Of a stretch of 49,681 bases of DNA, positions 42,918 through 49,681 are shown in pieces. Position 1 is the stretch's first letter; each line of letters opens with the position of its first letter. Made by a program: the position numbers and the translations under genes. The stretch comes from Porticoccaceae bacterium (GTDB lineage: Bacteria > Pseudomonadota > Gammaproteobacteria > Pseudomonadales > Porticoccaceae): positions 1 through 49,681 of the forward strand of contig JABJEX010000001.1 of assembly GCA_018663035.1 (NCBI GenBank). The letters run 5' to 3'. The notes under the pieces are model-generated. The model searched no databases. It saw nothing but the letters and a program-made list of their open reading frames with translations, and was not told the origin of the DNA.

Positions 42918-44423
42918 TTACTTCCAAAGATCCTCACCGCGGCTCCACCAGGCATGAAAGCCCAGAGGTACGCGCTGGGGCATTTTGACCCTGGCTATGG
43001 GACCCTGGCAGATATCCTGAGCATCAAATATTTGTAGTTCGGAGGTCCAGTTGTTGCTGTCTGTAACCAGAGACATCACATAGCCTTGATCCTCGGGGGT
43101 ATCCCTGTTCGCGCCTTTAACTGGCGCAAAGGGTGTTTCACTGCCAAAGACACCCTCGCCATAGCTCCACTCGTCATATTGGCCGGTGTCATTGTTGTAC
43201 TTAATAAGTCCATTAAAGCGCAATGTGTGGCCGCCTTCTTCCAGCAGCGGAATGCGCTGATGATAGGCATATTTGCCCTTGATACCCTGATAGATCTGAT
43301 TGACCTTATTAAACTCGGTATTTAGGTCGCAGATATCACCTTCTCGAACTTCTCCAGTTACCAGATTAAAGCGCCAGCGATAATTATTGGCCTCCAGACG
43401 CATATAGGCCAGCATATGGGATAGAGCCCCTTCGTCGTTGGAGGCATCGGGCATCGGGTTGACCGAACGGCAACCATCCATCACCACCCAGTCGCCCTCT
43501 TCCCAGCAGTTGGAGACATGCAAAATAAAACAGGGCTCACAGTCAAACCAACGAATATCATTTGACTGACCATAACGGGGAATCACACCAAAGCGCGCAG
43601 GCAGATCACGGTGGAACTTTAGCACTCGCATACTGTGATTGCGCAGCACATCGATATCATGGAAAAACGGCAGATCATGGAGAATGGTGTAGTTGGTGGT
43701 GAACCCAAGGTCATGGGGTAGCCGAGGCCCGGGGATTTCAATTTCAACCTCCTGGCGCAATGTGCCATCTGGATTGGCAACGCCATAGGTCATAAAGGGA
43801 GCCTCATCGCCATAGTCCATAAATAGCAGCTCACCTGTGTTCCAGTCCACATGACTGTGGGCAGACATCTTGCGTCTGGTGCGGCCTTCAAGATCAAAAA
43901 CACCGCGGTTTTCCAGCGTCAATGGGTTCATGCTGTAGGGCACGCCAGCGTTGTACCAGGTGGGTAACAGCTGGCCGTTAAATAGAATCACATCGGTGTT
44001 GCCAGTGTCTTTAATCGGTGAGTCTGGCAGGGAAAAATCAAAGGGCCCCATAACCCCGGGCCACACAGCCTGATTTTCAGCCAGTTCGCGCTGCAAGGCA
44101 TAGGTATGAATATAGCTATTGCGGTAGGAGGCTTTACCGTCGCGAATATAGATCGCATGCACCATACCGTCGCCATCAAAAGGGTGATAAAGGTTTTTTG
44201 GTTTAAATACCGGATTGGGGCCATTGCGATAGTAGGCGCCAAATAAATCCTCTGGCAGCTCACCTATAACCTCAAGCTCATCCACGGCAATTTCGTCGGT
44301 CGTGGGGGCGTAGGCGCCGTGTAGATAGGGGTTATCCAGCTCGTAAATCCATTGCTGAGTGTCGTTAAACAGCGGTGCTGATCCAAGACATTTTTCGGTA
44401 ACTTCAAAGGCATTACTGCTCAT
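42918..44423 (-). CDS. Carotenoid oxygenase (RPE65/CCD) family protein
   Basis: The 501-residue enzyme is a complete carotenoid cleavage dioxygenase family member (PF03055). The four iron-binding His are visible: H189 in KMSAHSHVDW, H237 in LPHDLGFTTNYTI, H302 in FILHVSNCWEEG and H490 in VPLGFHAWW. YYRNGPNPVFKP and HPFDGDGMVHAI near the N-terminus are the family's first blocks. Members cleave a central C=C bond in carotenoids, apocarotenoids or stilbene/isoeugenol-type alkenes; sequence alone does not choose. No signal peptide. AGGGGA precedes the ATG at 44423. It forms an operon with the tandem HxlR regulator and is divergent from an acyl-CoA-type catabolic operon, which fits breakdown of its cleavage product (inference). 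Confidence 0.88.
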   Translation of the reverse strand: MSSNAFEVTEKCLGSAPLFNDTQQWIYELDNPYLHGAYAPTTDEIAVDELEVIGELPEDLFGAYYRNGPNPVFKPKNLYHPFDGDGMVHAIYIRDGKASYRNSYIHTYALQRELAENQAVWPGVMGPFDFSLPDSPIKDTGNTDVILFNGQLLPTWYNAGVPYSMNPLTLENRGVFDLEGRTRRKMSAHSHVDWNTGELLFMDYGDEAPFMTYGVANPDGTLRQEVEIEIPGPRLPHDLGFTTNYTILHDLPFFHDIDVLRNHSMRVLKFHRDLPARFGVIPRYGQSNDIRWFDCEPCFILHVSNCWEEGDWVVMDGCRSVNPMPDASNDEGALSHMLAYMRLEANNYRWRFNLVTGEVREGDICDLNTEFNKVNQIYQGIKGKYAYHQRIPLLEEGGHTLRFNGLIKYNNDTGQYDEWSYGEGVFGSETPFAPVKGANRDTPEDQGYVMSLVTDSNNWTSELQIFDAQDICQGPIARVKMPQRVPLGFHAWWSRGEDLWK

Positions 44424-44605
44424 GGTGGTATCCCCTGATTTTTAATTATTCTTAACTGGCTGGACATTATTAATTAAAGGTCTAATTATGCAAGTATATG
44501 AAATTTGTGGCTTACAGGGCAACTGCTCGGTTGCCAGCTGCGCCTGATCTCGCTAATATCTCAGCATCTATAACAATAATAACGCTGCAAAAGCAGGTTT
44601 TTTAC
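44424..44605. promoter_or_regulatory. Divergent control region of carotenoid oxygenase and NMO operons
   Basis: This 182-bp AT-rich gap must hold both promoters. An 8-bp palindrome TTAATTAA (44470-44477) and nearby AT-rich half-sites are candidate binding sites for the tandem HxlR regulator; no hexamer pair is convincing. Confidence 0.35.
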
Positions 44606-45523
44606 ATGCCATTATCCAAGCTGCGCCTGCCAGTTATTCAGGCGCCACTGTTTCTTCTCTCTGGTCCCGAGATGGTTATTGCCAGCTGCAGGGCCGGCAT
44701 TGTGGGTTCTTTTCCTAGCCCCAATGCACGCAGCCCGGAAATTCTCGAAGACTGGCTTATTGAAATCACCAGCGCACTCAAAGACGATTCCGAGGCGGCG
44801 CCCTGGGCAATCAATCTGGTGATGCACAGATCTAACCCGCGTCGACATGCGGATCTTGAGCTAGCGATTAAATACCAGGCGCCTCTCGTTATTACCGCGC
44901 TGGGCAGTCCCAAAGAGGCTGTCGAGGCGGTGCATGGTTATGGCGGCAGCATTTTTGCCGACGTCAACACGGTTGATTTTGCTCGCCGTGCTGCTGACAC
45001 AGGTGTCGATGGTCTAGCGTTAATTTGCGCCGGTGCTGGCGGCCATACTGGGCAGCTATCACCTTTTGCCTTTGTGGAAGAGGTGCGACAGTTTTTTGAT
45101 GGCGAGATTATTCTCTCCGGCTCCATTAGCAATGGTCGGGCTATTCTCGCCTCAGAAATTCTTGGTGCCGACTATGTGTATATGGGCACCAGATTTATTC
45201 CCAGCCATGAGTCTCTGGCTGCCGATGCCTACAAACAGATGGTGATCGACGCCTCGGCCGGGGATATTGTGACCTCAGATTCGGTGACAGGCGTCAAAGC
45301 TAACTGGCTCAGGGATAGTCTGATCAATGCGGGTTATGACACGACAAATATGCCGCCTGCGGGAGATATCAACTTTCTTGAGGCAGCAGGAGATGTCAAG
45401 CGCTGGCGAGACATCTGGGCCGCTGGTCAAGCTGTTGGTGGCTCTATTAAGCGGCAGTCAATTGCCGAGATCGTGGATCAATTACAACAAGAATACAGCG
45501 CAGCTCAGGAGGCCTATCAATGA
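44606..45523 (+). CDS. Nitronate monooxygenase family (2-nitropropane dioxygenase-like) flavoprotein
   Basis: The 305-residue FMN-binding TIM barrel matches the NMO family. LRLPVIQAPLFLLSGPEMVIASCRAGIVGSF opens the barrel, LICAGAGGHTGQ carries the catalytic-type His, and LSGSISNGRAILASEILGADYVYMGTRF forms the phosphate-binding end. Family members oxidise nitronates, but many catabolic-operon homologues act as enoyl reductases or have unknown roles, which may be the case here. The frame is open from 44498; I chose the ATG at 44606 because the motif starts immediately after it and AGG lies eight bases ahead. It overlaps the ligase gene by four bases and leads a four-gene operon. Confidence 0.82.
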   Translation: MPLSKLRLPVIQAPLFLLSGPEMVIASCRAGIVGSFPSPNARSPEILEDWLIEITSALKDDSEAAPWAINLVMHRSNPRRHADLELAIKYQAPLVITALGSPKEAVEAVHGYGGSIFADVNTVDFARRAADTGVDGLALICAGAGGHTGQLSPFAFVEEVRQFFDGEIILSGSISNGRAILASEILGADYVYMGTRFIPSHESLAADAYKQMVIDASAGDIVTSDSVTGVKANWLRDSLINAGYDTTNMPPAGDINFLEAAGDVKRWRDIWAAGQAVGGSIKRQSIAEIVDQLQQEYSAAQEAYQ

Positions 45524-47202
45524 AAACATCATCGCCACAGAGAATTGCCGAGTATCGGGAAAAAGGCTGGTGGGGAGATCTCAGCTTGCACGGTTGCATG
45601 CGCCAGCATGCCGAGCAGAACCCCGACTTATTGGCGGTCGCCGACCAGCCTAATCGCGCAGATTTAACTGGTGACAAACCCTTTCGATTGTCATTTAGAG
45701 ATCTCGATCGCGCCAGTGATAATCTGGCTGCCGAGCTATTGTCAGCCGGGGTTAAGCAGCAGGATACTGTCTTGGTTCAGCTGCCCAATATCACCGAGCT
45801 AGTGGTCAGCTATTTGGCTATTAGCAAGTTGGGCGCGATAATCTCTCCAGCCGCGGTGCAGTATGGCGCTCACGAATTACAGCACATCTGTAGCACCATT
45901 AACCCAGTAGCCATGATTACCATCGAGCGTTTTAACGATATGCCATTGGCCAGCAATGCTCGCCGGTATATTCCCGATACAGTGCCGGTGTTGGTTTTTG
46001 GTCAGCAAATTAACATCAATACCCAGGCTATGGGCCAGCCAAGGCTGGCAGCACATGAGGCCAGTCATGCAGTCGATGGCGACAGCATATTAACGATCTG
46101 TTGGACCTCAGGCACCACAGGTACACCCAAGGGGGTGCCGCGTTCACATAATATGTGGTTTGCCACGTCGCGCTGCTGTGTCGAGGCAGCGGATTATAAG
46201 TTGGGCGACCGCTTCTTAAATATTTTCCCTATGGTCAATATGGGCTCGGTGGGCGCATTTTTGTATCCCTCAATGCTGGTGGGCTGCAGCATAATTCTCC
46301 ACCATCCACTTGATCCCGGACTGTTTCTGAAACAGATGCAGGACGAAAAAGTCACCTTTACGGTGGCGCCGCCGCCGCTGCTCAATCAGTTGGCCAAAAA
46401 CGAAGCCATGTGGCGGCAGTTTGATTTTTCATCGCTGCGCTCCATAGGTTCCGGCTCTGCCCCTCTGGCTCCCTCAATGATCGAAACCTTCGCAGAGAGC
46501 TACGGCGTAGAGGTGCTTAATTTTTATGGTTCCAACGAAGGTATCAGTTTATTTTGCACGGCCCAGCATGCTCAGGATGCCACTGAGAGAGCGACCATGT
46601 TCCCGCGCATTGGCGCTGGAGTGGGCAACTGGGACTCCTATGTCAGCCAAATTGTCCGCAGCAGAGTGATGGATCTGGACACTGGAGAAGAAATCACCGA
46701 GCCGGGTAAGGCAGGGGAGCTACTGTTCGATGGAGCCACAGTTTTTGATGGTTATCTGGGTACAGATAACAGCGAAGTATTTACCGACGACGGATTTTTC
46801 CGCACCGGAGACCTAGTAGAAATCTGTGGCGATCCCCCGCATTTCTATCGCATTGCCGGACGTTGCAAAGATATTATTAATCGCGGTGGCATGAAAATTT
46901 CCCCAGCAGAGATAGATATCCTTCTAGAGGGCTTACCCAATTCCCTCGAGGCTGCTGTCTGTTCCTATAGTGACGAGCGTCTGGGCGAGAAAATTTGCGC
47001 CTGTGTTGTGCCGTCGCCAGAGGGCCCAGCACCTGAGCTGGCAGATATTGTCGGATATTTGGCCAACCAGGGAATCGCGAAATTCAAGTTGCCAGAGCGT
47101 CTGGAGTTGTTTGATGCTCTGCCGCGCAATCCGCTGGCCAAGGTCCAGCGCTTTATGCTTCAAGAGCAGGTTGAGAGTCGCATCAAGGAGGCTGCCCAAT
47201 GA
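45520..47202 (+). CDS. AMP-dependent acyl/aryl-CoA synthetase
   Basis: The 560-residue ANL-superfamily enzyme activates a carboxylic acid to its CoA ester. The phosphate loop TSGTTGTPKG is at residues 196-205, LNFYGSNEG is the A5-type adenine motif, FFRTGDLVE is A7, RIAGRCKDIINRGGMKISPAEI is A8, and K541 in NPLAKVQRFML is the catalytic Lys. The N-terminus YREKGWWGDLSLHGCM resembles dihydroxybenzoate- and cyclohexanecarboxylate-CoA ligase types, suggesting a cyclic or aromatic acid substrate (inference). It overlaps both neighbours by four bases (ATGA), the mark of translational coupling in the catabolic operon. Confidence 0.87.
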   Translation: MKTSSPQRIAEYREKGWWGDLSLHGCMRQHAEQNPDLLAVADQPNRADLTGDKPFRLSFRDLDRASDNLAAELLSAGVKQQDTVLVQLPNITELVVSYLAISKLGAIISPAAVQYGAHELQHICSTINPVAMITIERFNDMPLASNARRYIPDTVPVLVFGQQININTQAMGQPRLAAHEASHAVDGDSILTICWTSGTTGTPKGVPRSHNMWFATSRCCVEAADYKLGDRFLNIFPMVNMGSVGAFLYPSMLVGCSIILHHPLDPGLFLKQMQDEKVTFTVAPPPLLNQLAKNEAMWRQFDFSSLRSIGSGSAPLAPSMIETFAESYGVEVLNFYGSNEGISLFCTAQHAQDATERATMFPRIGAGVGNWDSYVSQIVRSRVMDLDTGEEITEPGKAGELLFDGATVFDGYLGTDNSEVFTDDGFFRTGDLVEICGDPPHFYRIAGRCKDIINRGGMKISPAEIDILLEGLPNSLEAAVCSYSDERLGEKICACVVPSPEGPAPELADIVGYLANQGIAKFKLPERLELFDALPRNPLAKVQRFMLQEQVESRIKEAAQ

Positions 47203-48431
47203 GTGGTGCAATCTATGTCTTGGGTGGTGCGCAAACTGACTTTGCACGCAACTGGGCGCGCGAGGGATTAACTATCTATGATCTTTTCCGCGAAACGCTG
47301 GATAGTGCGCTGCACAATACCGGGGTAAGCCCAGACCAGATAGAAGTTGGCCATGTGGGTAATTTTGTTGGAGATCTGTTTGCTGGCCAGGGTCTTACGG
47401 GCGGTTTTTTTGGCGAGGCCTATCCGCAGCTGGCCTCTATACCTACCAGCCGGCATGAGGCTGCCTGTGCCTCTGGGTCAATCGCTGTACTCAGCGCGAT
47501 GCGTGATATAGAGGCTGGTCATTATGGTCTGGCCTGTGTGTTGGGATTGGAATATATGCGCAATGTCGATGGTAAAACTGGCGCTGATCATCTCGGTGTT
47601 GCGACATGGCGAGGGGTCGAAGCCAACAACTGCAATTTTCCCTGGCCCTATATGTTTAACCAGATTATCGATGAGTATGACGCACGCTATGGCATAGACT
47701 GCGATCATCTAAAAAGTATCTCTAAAATTAATTTTGATAATGGCCGCCGCAACCCCAATGCTCAGACCAGAGACTGGCAGTTTCATGAGCAGAGTTATAC
47801 AGACAGCGATGAGTTCAACCCAGTTATCGAGGGGCGCATCCGTAAAATGGACTGCGGCCAGATTACCGACGGTGCTGCCTGCGTCTTTTTGGCCAGCGAG
47901 AAAGCCGCCAAAGACTATGCCGCTCAGCAGGGGCTGCGTCTTCAGGATATTCCGCGTATCAAGGGTTGGGGCCATAGATCTGCCCCTATAAGTTTGGCGA
48001 CCAAGCTTAAACTCAGTGCAGATCAGCCACTGATATTTCCCCATGTCAGCCAGATTATGAGCGATGCTCTGGGTCGTGCCGGCTTTAGCCGTGTCACAGA
48101 CCTTGATGGCCTAGAGACCCATGATTGTTTTTCAATTACAGAATATATGGCGCTAGATCATATAGGACTTACCGCCCCTGGGGAGAGCTGGAAAGCAATC
48201 CAGGAAGGCCGCATCAGCATGGATGGAGACTTTCCGGTCAACCCCAGCGGTGGTCTATTAGGGCTGGGACATCCAGTAGGGGCTACAGGGATCAGAATGT
48301 TGCTAGACTGCGCTAATCAGGTGACCGGTCGAGCGGGCCCATGCCAGATCAAAGGTGCGGAGAATATGGCGACGTTTAATCTGGGCGGAAGCACAACCAC
48401 CTGTGTCAGCTTAATCGTCGGGGTTAATTAG
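47199..48431 (+). CDS. SCP-x type thiolase family protein
   Basis: The 410-residue thiolase-superfamily protein has C90 in HEAACASGSIAV as the acyl-accepting nucleophile, an ETHDCFSITEY block (HDCF motif of SCP-x-type thiolases in place of NEAF), and GLGHPVGATG with the catalytic His. The C-terminal NLGGSTTTCVSLIVG lacks the CxG of classical thiolases, as usual for this subtype. Such enzymes cleave branched or ring-bearing 3-ketoacyl-CoA esters, for example in sterol side-chain or terpenoid catabolism. It overlaps the ligase gene by four bases and the next thiolase gene by one base. Confidence 0.86.
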   Translation: MSGAIYVLGGAQTDFARNWAREGLTIYDLFRETLDSALHNTGVSPDQIEVGHVGNFVGDLFAGQGLTGGFFGEAYPQLASIPTSRHEAACASGSIAVLSAMRDIEAGHYGLACVLGLEYMRNVDGKTGADHLGVATWRGVEANNCNFPWPYMFNQIIDEYDARYGIDCDHLKSISKINFDNGRRNPNAQTRDWQFHEQSYTDSDEFNPVIEGRIRKMDCGQITDGAACVFLASEKAAKDYAAQQGLRLQDIPRIKGWGHRSAPISLATKLKLSADQPLIFPHVSQIMSDALGRAGFSRVTDLDGLETHDCFSITEYMALDHIGLTAPGESWKAIQEGRISMDGDFPVNPSGGLLGLGHPVGATGIRMLLDCANQVTGRAGPCQIKGAENMATFNLGGSTTTCVSLIVGVN

Positions 48432-49636
48432 TGCAGCAGGCCTTTATCTATGATGCGATTCGCACCGCGCGCGGGCGCGGCAGGGCGGGCGGTAGTTTGG
48501 CAGATCTATCGCCGCTGCAATGCTTGGCTGTGCTGTATCAAGCAATCCAAGAACGCACTGGTTTAGACCGGACAATAGTCGAGGATGTGATTCTTGGCTG
48601 TGTTACCCAGGCTGGCGAGCAGGGCGGAAATATCGCCAAGACCTCATTACTATTTGCTGGCTGGCCCGACCATATCCCTGGTATTACCCTCAACCGATTT
48701 TGCTCTTCTGGCCTGGATGCCATAAATTTTGCCAGTCTAAAAGTCCAGGCGGGGCAGGCGAGATGCGCACTAGCCGGCGGCGTTGAAATGATGTCTCGGG
48801 TGCCCATGTTGTCAGATAAGGCAGTGATGTTTGCCGATGCCGAATTAGCATTGGATAACCGAATGCTGATGATGGGCAGTGGTGCAGATTTGATTGCCTC
48901 GCTAAATAATATCAGTCGCGAAGAGCTGGATCTGCTGGCCTATAACAGCCAGCAACGGGCAGCTAAAGCGCGAGCAGAGGGACGATTTAAATCCATTATT
49001 CCTATTTATAATCAGGTTACAGAGATGCTGGTGGATCAGGACGAATGTATTCGTCCTGAGCTTAGCTGTGCCGATTTGGCACAGTTAAAACCCTATTTTG
49101 CAGAACTCGGCTCTAGTGGAGTAGATAACTTACAAGTAAGTGAGCACTCACATTTAAAAGAGATTCAGCATTTTCATACTGCGGGTAATTCACCAGCGAT
49201 GGCAGATGCCGCGGCCCTAGTACTGGTAGCCGACCTATCGCTGCAGACAATGGGCATGCAACCAAGGGCGCGAATTCTGGCGGCGGCCACAGTGTGCGAT
49301 GATCCATTGCAGGTGGTGTCCGGCTGCGCTGCGGCGACGCAAAAATTATTGGTCGATCAGGGCCTGACTAGTCTGGATATTGATCTATTTGAGGTGCATG
49401 AGGCCTTTGCGGCCACCAGCATCAAATGTCAGCGCCAACTGGGTATTGATGACAGTAGGTTCAATGTAAATGGTGGCGTTATTGCTCTAGGCCATCCTAT
49501 GGGAGCTACTGGCAGCATTATGATGGGTATGCTGATAGACGAGTTAGAACGTCAGGGGTTGCGCACTGGTATTGTTGCCACCAGCGGTGCCGCTGGCACT
49601 GGCACCGCTATGCTTATTGAGTTGGTCGAAGCCTGA
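48431..49636 (+). CDS. Thiolase (acetyl-CoA acyltransferase-like) with Ser in place of the second catalytic Cys
   Basis: The 401-residue protein begins with GTG overlapping the preceding stop by one base. C91 in NRFCSSGLDAINF is the nucleophile, FEVHEAFAATS carries HEAF as in FadI/trifunctional-type thiolases, and GHPMGATG contains the catalytic His. At the position of the C-terminal catalytic Cys the sequence reads VATSGAAGTG, with Ser385. That could lower or change activity (inference). With the SCP-x thiolase upstream, this gives the operon two thiolases, perhaps for successive rounds or for a degradative/biosynthetic pair. It is last in the operon; an intrinsic terminator follows directly. 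Confidence 0.86.
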   Translation: MQQAFIYDAIRTARGRGRAGGSLADLSPLQCLAVLYQAIQERTGLDRTIVEDVILGCVTQAGEQGGNIAKTSLLFAGWPDHIPGITLNRFCSSGLDAINFASLKVQAGQARCALAGGVEMMSRVPMLSDKAVMFADAELALDNRMLMMGSGADLIASLNNISREELDLLAYNSQQRAAKARAEGRFKSIIPIYNQVTEMLVDQDECIRPELSCADLAQLKPYFAELGSSGVDNLQVSEHSHLKEIQHFHTAGNSPAMADAAALVLVADLSLQTMGMQPRARILAAATVCDDPLQVVSGCAAATQKLLVDQGLTSLDIDLFEVHEAFAATSIKCQRQLGIDDSRFNVNGGVIALGHPMGATGSIMMGMLIDELERQGLRTGIVATSGAAGTGTAMLIELVEA

Positions 49637-49642
49637 GCCATT

Positions 49643-49672
49643 AGCCACTTACTGAAGCGCAAGTGGCTTTTT
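49643..49672 (+). terminator. Intrinsic terminator of the NMO-ligase-thiolase operon
   Basis: AGCCACTT (49643-49650) pairs with AAGTGGCT (49661-49668) around a 10-base loop, followed by TTTT. Confidence 0.85.
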
Positions 49673-49681
49673 ATCAAGCAT

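Overview
The window reads as chromosomal DNA from a marine, surface-water gammaproteobacterium. A SAR92/Porticoccaceae-like member of the Cellvibrionales is my best guess. That guess rests on gene content (beta-1,3-glucan utilisation genes, a TonB-dependent receptor beside flavin-dependent halogenases and SapC, many lipoproteins, DUF3604, D-aminoacylase-like and carotenoid oxygenase genes), moderate GC and dense packing. I see no rRNA, tRNA, CRISPR array, insertion sequence or phage module.

Layout. (1) 1-9 kb: a PF10118 'metal-dependent hydrolase', a decayed DUF3604 gene tail, an intact DUF3604 lipoprotein, a reverse-strand BCCT/BASS transporter pair, a Spinster-type MFS permease, and a JmjC/cupin-like oxygenase. 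(2) 9.1-19.7 kb: a beta-1,3-glucan (laminarin-type) cluster. It holds two coupled signal-less GH17 enzymes, a large GH149-like beta-1,3-glucan phosphorylase, a GPH-family sugar:cation symporter, a clan GH-A glycosidase and a secreted GH17 lipoprotein. The simplest reading is extracytoplasmic trimming, uptake of oligosaccharides, then cytoplasmic phosphorolysis. (3) 19.7-26.5 kb: PhyH dioxygenase plus alpha/beta hydrolase, a D-aminoacylase-like amidohydrolase, then a reverse run MBL-fold hydrolase, DUF2891 and DUF1993. (4) 26.9-33.6 kb: acyl-CoA metabolism (thiolase, second PF10118 protein, DmdC-type acyl-CoA dehydrogenase), a lipoprotein M3 peptidase and a methyltransferase.

(5) 33.9-41.9 kb: TonB-dependent receptor, halogenase, SapC, halogenase, then a convergent second cupin-like oxygenase. 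This recurring but functionally unexplained cassette is the strongest candidate for an undescribed system: uptake of a ligand coupled to aromatic halogenation or hydroxylation. (6) 42.0-49.6 kb: a reverse-strand carotenoid-oxygenase-family gene followed by a tandem-fused HxlR regulator, divergent from a tightly coupled nitronate monooxygenase / acyl-CoA ligase / SCP-x thiolase / thiolase operon. This looks like a catabolic unit for an alkenyl-aromatic, apocarotenoid or similar carboxylic acid.

Clear intrinsic terminators follow the MFS gene, the cupin/GH17 junction, the phosphorylase, the amidohydrolase, the TonB receptor and the final thiolase, so several transcription-unit ends are well supported. 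All functional calls rest on motif recognition by eye; no database search was run.
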